This document shows, piece by piece, positions 10,481 to 23,600 of a DNA stretch of 64,000 nucleotides. The translations under genes and the position numbers were made by a program. Within the stretch, counting starts at the first letter, position 1. Each line of letters begins with the position of its first letter. The stretch is from the NCBI GenBank assembly GCA_035048495.1, contig CM068553.1, positions 31,210,978 through 31,274,977 of the forward strand, given 5' to 3'. The notes below the pieces were generated by a model. That model ran no database searches. It was given only the letters and a program-made list of their open reading frames with translations, and was not told where the DNA came from. This stretch comes from Euptelea pleiosperma (lineage: Eukaryota > Streptophyta > Magnoliopsida > Ranunculales > Eupteleaceae).

Positions 10481-11435
10481 AGTAGGCCCTGGCTAAGGTT
10501 GAAAGCTGTACTTGCAACGGTACTGCATATGTAACCTTTGTTTCATTACGAGATGTCTTCCATCTCTCAGATCTGTTACTCTGATTGCTGCTTGCTGAAA
10601 ATTTAGGGGTTCATCTACAAAAAGGATCCAAGATCCATGATTACATTCTTTTGCAATTGAAACCCCAATTTGGTTTTTTTGAAAATGCTCCACAACCTCT
10701 TTATGGCTTGACCAGGTCTTTTTTTCTCGAGTGGAGATTGAATTGGATGCAGGGACTTGGAGAGAGAGAGAGAGGGGTAAACTAGACGGAATTACAGAAC
10801 CGTAAACTAGACGAAATTTTCCATGAACACCATTAAAGAGAAAAAAAAATACTTGCACAAACTCCCCCCCACTCCCCCTTCGCAACATTTGCGATTTCAT
10901 TTTCACGCCTACACACTTTGCTCTTGAGGAGCGGAAATCATTCTCCATTAAAATGGGGTCAAGCAAAAGATTTTCAGTTGGACCCACTTTTTAACCTCGG
11001 AAGCAAACACCGGAAAATGGCCCTTTTTTGGGTTTTTATTTTCTTTTCCCGGAAAAGTGCCAAAGCAGCAACGCCGCATCAACGAAAATTTACAGAACTT
11101 TTTTTCTTTCATGCTGTGAAAATGCCACGTGACACTTTTCAGGGTTCCGACGCGTGGATCATGTTCAACTCACCTCTCGGCGCCCGGCGGGCCTATACAG
11201 CTTGATGATTTCATGTCTCTAGCCGTTTGGATTTCAGATTTTCCGGGTGGCTTTTTCTGTAATTTTAAAGTTTTATGAAGGTATTTTTGTCGCTACACCA
11301 ATATTTCCCTTCCCTCACAAGCCAAGCTATTCAAATAGCAGACAGACTCAAGTCACTCTTCTTCCCTCTCTCTCTAACGAACCGTATAACGTACTTGACG
11401 TCCTGCAAAATCGTATTACCTACCGTACAGGGGAG
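10481..11435 (+). promoter_or_regulatory. Promoter and 5' leader region of the CHR10-like gene
   Basis: Sequence upstream of the start codon. A TATA-like cctatacagc occurs at about 11192. The leader near the start is pyrimidine-rich (cttcttccctctctctct at 11358-11375). It contains a (GA)n stretch near 10760-10774. The transcription start is not determined; placing it between 11200 and 11270 is inferred. Confidence 0.4.
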
Positions 11436-11439
11436 ATGA
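11275..11439 (+). CDS. Upstream ORF overlapping the CHR10-like start
   Basis: A 54-codon ORF starts at the ATG at 11275 and stops with TGA at 11437-11439. That stop overlaps the main ATG at 11436 in the form ATGA. If the mRNA starts upstream of 11275, ribosomes would have to reinitiate or leaky-scan. Whether the leader includes this ATG is unknown, and I recognise no peptide family. Confidence 0.35.
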   Translation: MKVFLSLHQYFPSLTSQAIQIADRLKSLFFPLSLTNRITYLTSCKIVLPTVQGR

Positions 11440-11625
11440 ACTACGAGCAGAGGCTCAAAGCAGCAGCACAGTTCGTTCTCTCGACCGACCGCCGCGTCGA
11501 CCAAGATGACGAACCGCCGTTAAACGTTGCGGAATTTGGGATAACGGCGTCACTGAAACCTCACCAAATCGAAGGAGTTTCATGGCTTATACGGAGATAC
11601 GTTCTCGGCGTCAACGTTATTCTCG
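11436..11625 (+). CDS. CHR10: CHR10-like exon 1
   Basis: Encodes [13 protein letters not shown] to GVNVIL plus one base of a glycine. It contains the SNF2 N-terminal box [16 protein letters not shown]. The donor is GTTAGG. No other in-frame ATG occurs in the open frame upstream. Confidence 0.9.
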
Positions 11626-14600
11626 GTTAGGGTTTCGTCTTATTTTCTGATTTGGATTTGTAGACGTGTACTATCCTTATTTAAATTCCTATTTATACGT
11701 TGTTTTGGTGTATTTCCAGGAGACGAGGTTGGATTCCTTTGCTATATGTATTTGCGTTTCAGAGATGTTACCCGTTCAAGTAACAAGGATTCTTAATTTT
11801 TTCACTTTTGTGGAAATTTATTTTTTCTGAGAATTTTTTACTTTTTCCAGAGCTCAGAATGGTTTAACGGAATACATTTGGCTTTGAGTATTTCTGTAAC
11901 ACCATCCCGAGACTTGAAATTAATTAGTAGTACCTCTATACTTTCAAAATTTAGGAATGCCCCCTTGAGTCGATGATGGTTAGACTAGGTCAAGGGGGTA
12001 TTCTTAAAGTTTGAAGTAATAGGGGGGTATTACTAATTATTTCTGTTTTCAAGGGGGGTTTTATGAAAATTCCCTCTGGCCTTTGGAAGGAGTCTAAAGA
12101 CACACAAGGATAGTGTAGTGAGTGGCAAGGTTTAAAATGGTCAGGTAACGACTCGTTGTTTCGGTTATAATGCTTTCACATTTTAACGGAAATAGCAAAA
12201 GATTTTTTTAAATCATTTTGTCAAATGTGAAAGAAGACCTTTTATTATGTTTGGAAGAAGTAAAAAGTTGTGTAGAAAAATTAATTCACTTTTATTTTTT
12301 TAATTCTCCATTGTAAAAATGATGCACATTTTTATCAATCGGGACTGTCCAGTCAGGTGGGCTCATGTGGGAGATCCTAATCAATGGACCAAATCTATTC
12401 TTTTGAATGGTCAAAAAATAGTAAGCGCAGAAATGTCTATTTAGTGAATGGGTAAGATCCTCTGATCGGGATAGGTTTTGCTCTATAAGATTTCCAAGAT
12501 GGGTCCCCCTGATTGGGTGGTCCAGATTTATAAGTTTGTGCTCTACTTGTGCTGTAGGTATTAGTTTAATAGACACTAGAGGAGGGGTACGAGCGATGTA
12601 CATGATGTTCCAGCAATGGGTTTTGTTTGTAGAGGCATCCTTTGTGGGTTTGGGTTTTGTTTTGGGGCGTAGGTCCTTTTGTAGCCTTTGGCGCTTCGGG
12701 TGCCCTCTCCTTTTCCTTTCTTTTGTCTTGTTTGTGTAGTTTTGGGCCCCCTCAGCCCTCTTTTAATATATCCCTTTTATCGATCAAAAAAAAAACGTAA
12801 TGGCATTCCGCATATAATACAGTCTACACGTGGTGGAAGGGTAGGGGGTAGATCCACCATTTGCTTGGCCCTACGAGAGAAGGCTATTGTAACAAATTTG
12901 TTGCCATCAAATGATTATAGGCTTCCATTTTAGTGATCGTATGTTTTAGATTAGATTCAATACATTTTTAACCATTCTAAACAATGTGATTGATTGGATG
13001 GCCTGTTCATAAATTAGATTGGCTTTCGACATAAGGTGGGTCTCCCTGAATGGTGGATCCCATCTACTTGTACTTGCATTGTATGTCCAAGTATGAGGAC
13101 GATGAACGGTCCTTGGAATCTAGAAAATACATAATTTAGATTGTTTTAAGAAATAGTTAGACGTTTTTGGATAAAAATAAAAGAGTAGAGAATCTATTGA
13201 AAGGGTACACGGGTAACTTAAATGACTATATTACTCTTCTGTATCTCAAAATCAGTCATAAAAACCCAAATTTCATGGGAAATTAAGAAAATTTATGTAA
13301 GTGTAAATATTAATTTGTTATTTAAACAAAATATCTAATAATGAATATAAATGGAAAGAACCTGGAGAGACTTATTTAATGGATCCACTTTTACTGCAAA
13401 TGAACTTATTGATCGGAAGTTATGAGCTTTCTAGAAATCTCAAAGAACCAAAAAATTTTTTTTGCTAAAAGATGCCAATTCCGTTTTCAAGAAGATAGAA
13501 TATAAGGTCACACATATCTCCTCTTGAAAAAATTTAAAAGTCTAGAATGCCCTCACTTATATTGTAGATTTAATAAGTTTTCTAGGATTTTTTCAGTAAC
13601 AACTTGCAAAAATGACATTCACTCCTAAACAACATCTTTTTCGTTATTAGCAAAAATAAAATTTTTGATCGGTAAAAGGTGAGTTTATTAAAGAAGGGGC
13701 TGAGAAGGCCCCGCCAGAAAATTATTAGTAAAAATATTGATTTTATAGTTAATAAAATAGTTAATAATGAGTATCATGGCTCGGCGAGAGTTTTCTAATG
13801 GATCCATTTTAACTACGAAGGAACGTATGGACAGGAAGTTATTATCTTTTGTACAATCTCAAAGAAAAAATCACTTTCTTTTAAAGATGCCAAGTCATTT
13901 ATTAAATAGAGGGAAAAATATAAGAGCACACACGTTTATCTCTCCCCTTAAATTAAGTTTGAAAGTCTAAATGCCTTCACTTACATTGTAGATTTAATAA
14001 ATTTTCTACGGACCCTTTTGGTAAGAACTGGCGAAAACATGCAAATAAATCAATGGAGATGCATAATGATCGATATACATGCTTTTTAACATAAATTGAA
14101 ATAAAATTTTCTATTTTAAATACATTCATTTAATAATGTAATAATTTAAAAAACACATCAATAAAAAATGACATTCATTCCTAAACAATAGCTTTTCATA
14201 ATGAGTGGTAGATATAAGTAGGAGCATAAACTGAAACATTCTGGAGGTAGGGCGCTCTGGCTAGTGAAAAGATAATATTTCCCTTGGTAGGTGCAATATC
14301 AACTAACATTTTTCATCAATGAAATAAAGGGGCAATTTAAAGACAACTTATTTGTTAAAAGTAGGGGACACCCATGAGTAAAATCAGGATGCCAAGAGAA
14401 ATGGTGTATGGAAAGGAATGGAATGTAACCATGAAAAAAATCAGGATACCAAGAGAAATGGTGTATTATGCTGTCGTCCATTTTTTCTTTGAATGACATT
14501 GGCACTAGTGTTGTCAACGGATACCAAATTGCCCGATCAAATAATCCTCCATTCTACATCCGGGTGTCAATGGTTGGCTGACATATGTCTGAACATGATT

Positions 14601-17600
14601 ATTTGGTTTTGGTTGATTTTTTGGACCTGATTAGTAATCTGGTCACATACCTAGTTTATAAATCTTATTTCCTCTACCTGCCTTGTTACCATGGTTCAAA
14701 GTTTTGCCCAAAATATTTCGGTTTCGCCACAGGACATTGTTTTGGTTGGTTTCGGTCAGTTTCGTCCAAAACCAAGTTTCGACATAGCAAATGGTCACTA
14801 TGGTTTCACTAGGTTTGGGTCAGTTTTGTATGAAATTAGCGAAACGAAAGTTGGTACTTGCAACCATGCTTGTTACCCAAATACCTTATATCTTTGGGTT
14901 AGGGTCCATTTTAGACCTGACTGCTAATCAACTAAGATCTTGATCTTAGTGCCTGGAACCTCTCATGTAGAATGCTACTTCCTCTGGTTGCTCAAATGTG
15001 GAATCTGTGGTTTGGAATGCTCCCTTAATTTTTGGGAGTGCATTTCGCATCACTGATTCACACACTCATATTTTGAAAAAAAAATATAATGAGGTTTATG
15101 CCCTTTTTTTTTGGGTCGGGCTCCGTCGACAACCCTAAAATGACAGGAATCTGTACAGGACACAATTATTTGCCACATGGCACACTCTTAAGAGGACTCT
15201 GACCGTATGGATGTTTGGCCAATCCATAGGTGGACCTACAAACTAAAATTCAGCATGATTAGTGATTTATAGGTGTTGGATCGTTGTACCTCAAATACTG
15301 CTCTAATTCCCACAGTTGAGATCAACCCATGAAAATAAGTCCAATCCAACGTCTAGAAATCACTAATCAGGCTGAATTATGGTTTGTAGATCCACCTAGG
15401 GGTTAGACAAACATCCATACGGTCAGAGTCCTCCAAGAATGTGCCACGTGTCATATATTGTGTCCTGTACAGAATCCTGTCATTTTAGGGCTGTCAATGG
15501 AGCCTGACCCTTTTTTTTTACCTTTTCATTGTTGTTTTGTTTTTGAACAAATAGAAAAAAATCAAGATATGGTTGACATTTCTTTTTTTGGTGCCCTTGT
15601 AAGGTTGAAAGTTTTAAGGATAAAGACTACACATTCTCTTTTTATTTAACAGTTGGAAGTTGGGATGTAAATGAAGATATACATGTTAATGATATCAATT
15701 TTGGAGGGGATTTTAGGGTTTCAACTCCTTCTGTCTCGTGCATGATCTTTGTATACCAGTGGAAGTGATGCAGGACCTTTAACCAATACTCCCCAAAAGC
15801 CGCAACTGTTGGTAGCGTGAGATTAAATTCCTTTATCTCATAGGATATATCTAGGTTCTCGGTCGACACGACCCTTCGTGAGCCCATATCACACAGGCCA
15901 CCCCCTCGTGGGCCCATATCACACAGGCCACCCCACCCCGAGTGTGCCCCATATTACGCAGGCTGCCCCACTCGAGCCCGGTATGAAAATGTCTCTGCAT
16001 TAATCACCCCCGGTGAGGAGACTCGAACACGAGACCTCCCGCTCTGATACCACTTTGATGCATGACCTTTAACCAATACTCCCCAAAAGCCGCGACTGTT
16101 GGTAGCGTGAGATTAAATTCCTTTATCTCATAGGATCTATCTAGGTTCTCAGTCGACACGACCCCTCGTGAGCCCATATCACACAGGCCACCCCCTCGTG
16201 GGCCCATATCACACAGGCCACCCCACCCCGAGTGTGCCCCATATTACGCAGGCTGCCCCACTTGAGCCCGGTGTGAAAATGCCCCTGCATTAGGAAGGCA
16301 CCTGGAACACACATGGTTCGCAGAAAATGTAAGACATTTTTAAAGATGAGTTGCAGTATCAAAGACATATGAAACACATGTATATATATTGGGAGAGAAT
16401 TATTAGAACTGTTTAGAAATAAAAAAAACTTCATGGTTTTGTAATTGAGAACAAGAATTTATATGTACTAAGTTTGTTTTAGTGGCTGACTAGATGCTTT
16501 AGGTCTTAATACTTTACCAATAGATTTGTGAAACTCCGCAATGGTGCAACTTATCTGCCTTTATAACAAGCACATGGTCATTTTTCCATGTTTCCCGTGT
16601 CGACGCGTATCAACACAATACACATATCGACATGTCCCTACACACTTCCTGACATGTATGCCAGTGTCACCCTTTATTTTAATGAATTTTTCTAAAATAA
16701 ATTATTTCTAAATGAGGGCTGGTTTATATTCTCCGTGCAGTATTAATTTGTTAAGCATAATTATAGTTGTTTGATAATATTTCCTCCTACAGATCTACTT
16801 ATATTTAACAAATTGTTGGCTAGATGCTTTAGGTCTTAGTAATTTACCAATAGATTTGTGAAACTCCGCAATGGTGCAACTTTGCTGCCTTTATAACAAG
16901 CACATGGTCATTTTTCCATGCTTCCCGTGTCGACACATATCTACACAATACGCATATCGACATGTCCCTGCATACTTCCTGACACATATGCCAGTGTCAC
17001 CCTTTATTTTAATAAATTTTTCTAAAAAAATATTTCTAAAAGAGGGCTGGTTTTATTCTCCATGCAGTATTAATTTGTTAAGCATAATTATAGTTGTTTG
17101 GTAATATTTTCTCCTACAGATCTACTTATATTTAACAAATTGTTGGCTATACTTAAAAACAGTTATTAAATAGCTCTACTTATATTTAACAAATTGTTGG
17201 CTATACTTAAAAACAGTTATTAAATAGCTCTATGGTGTATGGAAATGTTTTCTTTTTGTTGATATATATATTAAAGATTAAAATATAACTAAAGTATTAT
17301 GTTATAGATTATAATAGATGTGTGTAGACGTGTCTGTGTTTCGGGCTTCTTAAAGGTGCTGTTTTAGACACCTCGTATGTTTAGAACACTAACACGTGTC
17401 CATGCCATTGTTTCACAGCTGCATGTTAAGCTTAAATTTCCTTAATCTATGCTTACTTAATTGAGAAGTGAAAAATAGGCCAACAATGATGCTTGTAAGA
17501 ATAAAAAAGAGTATAATAAAGACCACACATGCTGGACTTTTAAGTAAAAAAAGCTGTATTGCTTATCATACAGGTCTTTTTTGCACAAGCGTGTAACCTA

Positions 17601-20600
17601 CTGTGGAAGGCATAATTTGCCTTCTGCTTGGCCTCACTTAGTACTTTCTTTGCTTCCTTTTTAGCACTTTTAAGTAAAGAAAAAGGGTTAAAAAAGGGAG
17701 TAAAAGAACCTGTTTGTCGTTATCATTTATATTTCTATCATGTGATGTGGTTTTATAGGCCCAATGAATTATTCTGTCAAACCACTATATTGAATCTAAA
17801 TGAGTTTTTGGCAGATGGGTCTTGGGAAGACTTTGCAAGCTATATCTTTCTTGAGCTATTTGAAGTTTCATCAGTTGTCACCTGGGCCATTTTGTGAGTT
17901 AAAAGTCTTCATATTTTTGTGCAGCTTTACACTCGTGAAAATACTAGTTTAGAAAAATAGATTGCGCTGTTCATGTAATCCACAATTTGCTTATCATTAT
18001 TTTATCTCTGCAGTGGTACTATGTCCTCTAAGTGTCACAGATGGTTGGGTATCAGAGATGGCCAATTTTTGTCCAAAATTGAGGGTTCTTAGATATGTAG
18101 GTGACAAAGAACTACGATGCGGTTTACGCAGGACAGTATATGAGCATATAAAGAAACAGTCATCATCATCTAATGTAAGTCATGGACCTTCTGTATGTCT
18201 CTTAATTACTGATCAAGTAGTTGGATATGGATATGTTGATGACATCTCATGGTCTATCCCAATTAGTTTGGTGTTAAGAATGTTCTTGTTTGCCTGGTTT
18301 TGTAATTGAATTACCTTTTCAAGAATTTACTACGGGACTTTGTAAGCTTATATAGTTTCACACTCTTAACTCTGTATTTCTGGGTATTTATTTTGGATGT
18401 ATTTACAGGTACAATCGACTTTACCTTTTGATGTCCTGTTGACGACGTATGACATAATATTGATGGATCAAGATTTTCTAGCTCAAATTCCATGGCACTA
18501 TGCTGTAATTGATGAAGCTCAGCGACTTAAAAATCCTTCCAGTGTATGTATCAAAGTCCCGAAAACTACTTTTTCTGATCTATTTATGAACTCTATTTGC
18601 TGACATTATGCTCATTTTAGTGGTGGTAAGGGGACGTTTGGCAACACAAAAATATGTAACTTATTGACTTTTATGAGCTAAAAAGTTAGTTTGGATGTGT
18701 TTCATATTTTAACATTTGAAAAGTTAAAAACTAACTTATAAGTTATAACAGAGGCTAAATTTTTTAGCTTTTAACTTCTAAGAGAAATTACTTCTCAAAA
18801 ATTAGAAGGCCTCCCGACGCTTTTAATTTCTCTGATTTTTTTGGAGGTAAAAAATCAACTAGTAACTTCTACTACAAGTAGAAGGGCTTTTACTTCTCGT
18901 TCCCAATTCCCAAACACCCCAAAACCAGTGTAGTTAAACTTATGCAATTTACTGGCCGGTAAGATCAAAATCTAAGAATTACTAATTTATAGTATTGTCA
19001 ACAATTCATCATCATCTTTATTGCCTTGTCCCACTCCCAACTATTTGGGGTTGGCAACAAGGATAGTTCCCCCATTCAATTCCATCTAGAGCCATGTCTT
19101 TTTTAAAACGTGTGTGCAGTTATTTTTACTATCCAACGTCTTTTGTGGCTTTCCCTTCTCCCTTTTTGAACCTTTACCCTGAACCAAACTGCTCATTTTC
19201 ATTGGTGTTATCATTGGTCTTCATTGTACATGACCAAACCATCACATTTGACTTTCATTTATATTATCTCCTATTGAGGTTACTGTTAAATTTCCTTGGA
19301 TGTGCTCATTAGTCATTCTAATTTTTTCCTTCCAGTTTTTCCACTCATTCTTTTCAATATCCTCATCTCTGCTATACTCATTTTATGGACATAATGTTTC
19401 TTGATTTCCTAACATTATGTTTCATTCAGTGTAATAGGTGTTATTGCTGTTTTGGAAAAAAATTCATTTAGTTCGATGTTATTTGTCGATCGCATAGCTC
19501 TCTAGAAGGGCATCTCCACTTTAGCCACCTAATTCAAATCCTAATGGCAACATTCTCCTCAATCTTCTATCTTTATGGATGATTGAATAGAGATAACAAA
19601 ACTGCTAATTTTGGGTTTCCTATCATTGGTCCTAACTAACACCTCATTCACTGTACTCTATTTTGGTATGGTACGGGTAAGTGAATATTTTATTAGCGAG
19701 AGATTAACTATGGATAACTACAAGATAGGGGAAAAGGCAAAAAGAGAGCTAGTTCTCAAAGAGAGATCCAAACTTGAAAGGATTCCTAAAGATTGCCGCA
19801 ACCGATAAAAGGTTCCTAGTTGGATGTGAATACTCTATAAGGGTTGCTTTTGAATTCGTTAAGAAAGGAACACCAAAAAAATTTCTTTGATTCAACCTTT
19901 TTGATGACATGTTCTTCGAGTTCGTATTAATCTTTGGAAATCCTGATAATTCTTTATTTCCATGCCTACCAACAAATAGAAAGAAAAGAACTCTCCATAA
20001 AACTCAGCTCTTGTTGAGGGCTCCTGCAACTTTGAACAAGGTCTAGCAGATTCCTTGACATCACTCAACAAACTTCAAAAATCTCGAAGTAACAAGGCTG
20101 GAATTTTCCTAGCGAATGTATAATGGAGTCGAATGTGATCAACTGATTCCTCACAACTTTTGCACAAGAAGCACATGTTAGCCATGACCTTACCGCTACT
20201 GATGAGAATGATCCACTGATAGAATGTTGTTGAGAATAGTCATCCATAAGAAGGCTACCTTCGTATGGATTGCATTGACCCATATAAGTGCCAACAGAAA
20301 AATGATATCCCTTTGGCTTCTTGATTGCAGAAGGACTTCTACAAATGAATGTACCATATCTTCCTTTAGGGTCCCATTTCTAGACCTATTTGTCATTCCA
20401 ATGAGTCTTGGATGGGGTATTCTTTGAGATGAGCGCGCAAGCTTGTTAGACCATCCTGCTCCCAATCATTCAGATTCCTTATAAAACCCAGGTTCCATAC
20501 TACTTGGAAATTGACCCACCCTGCTTGAAACAACTGGAAACAGATGCCCTTTTATTGATCAACACCATAACATAATGCTTTGCAAAATCAAGCCGGGTTG

Positions 20601-23600
20601 TAGAATTAATACACCAATGATCCTCCTAAAATCTAGTTTTGTCGTCCGAGCCCACATTCATTTAAATACCTTTGACAAAATAAACAGATGTACCGTAGGA
20701 AGAGCTAACAACATTATTATTCCTACCCCTATTTTGGCTTCCATACTTGCTTTTAACAATTTCTTTCTATAAGCTACTGGGTTTCTCTCCGTCCCACCAT
20801 AACCATTTGCTTAAGAGTGCTTGTTCATCAATCTTAAAGGCTGTAGGCTAAGACCTCCCTCCTTTTAAGGGTTGCAAATCTTTTTCCATTCAACTAAATA
20901 ATCCTTCGCTGCTTTGCCTTTAACCATTCTACAAGAAGCCTCTTTCTAGCTTCTCAATCCTCTTAGCAACTGAAGCCTAAATAGTTAAAAGAAGGAGGGA
21001 ATAAATAGGTAAGCTAGATAACATCTTCTGATGAGGTGATCTTACCGCCTTTTATATCCACCTATAGTTCTACTTTTGAATTTACCCCCTCTCATCAACC
21101 AACACTACGACATCTGCTATAACATGCACCAAGGGTTCTTCCCTTGAATATGAGCACTTAATTCATTAATAACCAATACTTTGTAGTTTGTAATATTGTG
21201 ATTGTTGTAAATTGGTATCCTATTGATGCAATGTATAGAAATGACTTCTGTATGACTTGTTTGGTTCTCTGAACGGTATTCCCCCCCACCATCTCAGTTA
21301 TTTCATGTCGGAAAAATCAAATTCAATTATGATACCTTGTGGCAGATGATTTAGGTTTGTAGAAATTAAATTGAGGAAGTTGTGTTTGATTTATTTTGTT
21401 TGTTGTCGACTCATAATATGGCAAACACTCATTTTAGTTCCAAATTAAATTCTATACAAACCTGCATGGAAAAGCGCTTTACTAGGAAAATCCAGTTCAA
21501 ATATGAATAGGTGGAAAGATGCTTAAGTTCTTTAACTCTTTCTATTTAACTCCCATTGTAGGTTCTTAATTCTTCTACATTTGCAGGTTTTGTACAATGT
21601 ACTTGAACATCAGTTTGCCATGCCGAGACGGTTATTGATGACAGGCACCCCCATACAAAATAACCTTTCTGAACTCTGGGCTTTGATGCATTTTTGTATG
21701 CCTACAGTCTTTGGGACATCGGAGCAGTTTCTTTCCACTTTCAAGGAAGCTGGAGATCCTTCAGCAGGTTTTCTTCCTATCTGTTTAGAGTCAGTGGTAT
21801 TAGCGTTTGGCTTCATTTTATAATTGGGCAGATATTCTGTAGTCTTGAGAGATGCTCGAACATAACTGTTGTTCTTGCCGTCTGAAGGCTTTCCTAAACT
21901 TCTTTTCTCTTTCTCTATCATTCATAAGGCAGAGTTAGCAGAATACATTAGAATCCTTTACGAGTTGGTCTGGCCTTTGATTGTTGTTTCAGTGCTAATA
22001 ACATAGACTTACATATTCTTTAAGGTGACAATTCTTTCACTTAATTTTGATTATGTTGATGCTTCTTTCTTTATACGCAAAGATGAATATAAACTAGACA
22101 AAGGGAACTAAAGCCTCACTGTACAAAGATGACATTAGAAGCTTCAAGAAGAGAAGCTGAAAAACAAAAAATTATCACAGCCCTCAAAATACAAAACTCC
22201 TTGAACCATCTCTTCCCATTTAAGGACTAAATCAGAAAAAAGTGATGCCATGAAATTCTTTGTGGGTAGAAACGCTCTGGATTATGGTGATTTTAGTCTT
22301 GGCAAAGACCGATTCTGATGACCCGCTCTGTTATTGCGTTCCTTTCAGACGTTCCAGCATAGGGCAAAAGGGATCAACTTCTAAAATCGATATTTAAAAT
22401 ATTAAAAGCATCCATCTTCCATATTCTTTTCCAAAAATATAAAAGACAAAAATAGGAGATAAAATGATTGTCACTAGTAGTCCAGATCAAATATGTAAGG
22501 GTTAACCTTCTTTGATACCCCCGGCAACATTTGACTATTAGGAGTAATATTGAAGGGTTCTCGTACTTCACTGTTGATCCTATAGCCAATTAATTGGACA
22601 CGTGTATCTTACTGGGGGTGTATCAAAAGAATTCCGTACTGCTGAAATTATATGTTTACATATGAAACCTAATTGCTTCATGTTTTGGCAGAAATCTAGG
22701 GAGGAGAAGAAGGGCAATTTAGGATTAGTCACGTGAGTCGTTTCACCTATTACCTTATTCACTAACTTAAGAAGTTTCAGAAGTCCCCACTTATATACGC
22801 AAAGATGAATATAAACTAGACAAAGGGAACTAAAGCCTCACTGTACAAAGATGACATTAGAAGCTTCAAGAAGAGAAGCTGAAAAACAAAAAATTATCAC
22901 AGCCCTCAAAATACAAAACTCCTTGAACCATCTCTTCCCATTTAAGGACTAAATCAGAAAAAAGTGATGCCATGAAATTCTTTGTGGGTAGAAACGCTCT
23001 GGATTATGGTGATTTTAGTCTTGGCAAAGACCGATTCTGATGACCCGCTCTGTTATTGCGTTCCTTTCAGACGTTCCAGCATAGGGCAAAAGGGATCAAC
23101 TTCTAAAATCGATATTTAAAATATTAAAAGCATCCATCTTCCATATTCTTTTCCAAAAATATAAAAGACAAAAATAGGAGATAAAATGATTGTCACTAGT
23201 AGTCCAGATCAAATATGTAAGGGTTAACCTTCTTTGATACCCCCGGCAACATTTGACTATTAGGAGTAATATTGAAGGGTTCTCGTACTTCACTGTTGAT
23301 CCTATAGCCAATTAATTGGACACGTGTATCTTACTGGGGGTGTATCAAAAGAATTCCGTACTGCTGAAATTATATGTTTACATATGAAACCTAATTGCTT
23401 CATGTTTTGGCAGAAATCTAGGGAGGAGAAGAAGGGCAATTTAGGATTAGTCACGTGAGTCGTTTCACCTATTACCTTATTCACTAACTTAAGAAGTTTC
23501 AGAAGTCCCCACTTATAATACGGATAAGGACATTGGTACAGGAAATGGGAATACTTCTTCATTTCCCAAAATTTGAGACATGGATATAAATACGAGTATC

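Larger units (their letters stand above)
15766..16292 (-). mobile_element. TRIM element (miniature LTR retrotransposon)
   Basis: Two 237-bp direct repeats (15766-16002 and 16056-16292) surround only 53 bp. The internal part holds, in minus orientation, a PBS complementary to initiator tRNA-Met (plus strand gctctgatacca, 16041-16052) near the right LTR and a purine tract (plus strand ccccc near 16008) next to the left LTR. Flanks are ggaag on both sides (15761-15765 and 16293-16297), a perfect 5-bp TSD. There is no coding sequence. The LTRs differ at few positions, so the insertion is fairly young. Confidence 0.93.

Noticed and set aside
11728..11795. Apparent loss of the SNF2 P-loop: reading on from GDE gives V-G-F-L-C-Y with no GLGKT
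   Set aside because: A proper exon with [11 protein letters not shown], good splice sites and the right phase lies at 17815-17893, so the continuation at 11728 is intron.
22374..23311. Two identical 71-codon frames suggesting a duplicated small gene
   Set aside because: They lie in the 722-bp tandem duplication of transposon-like DNA, with no recognisable protein.
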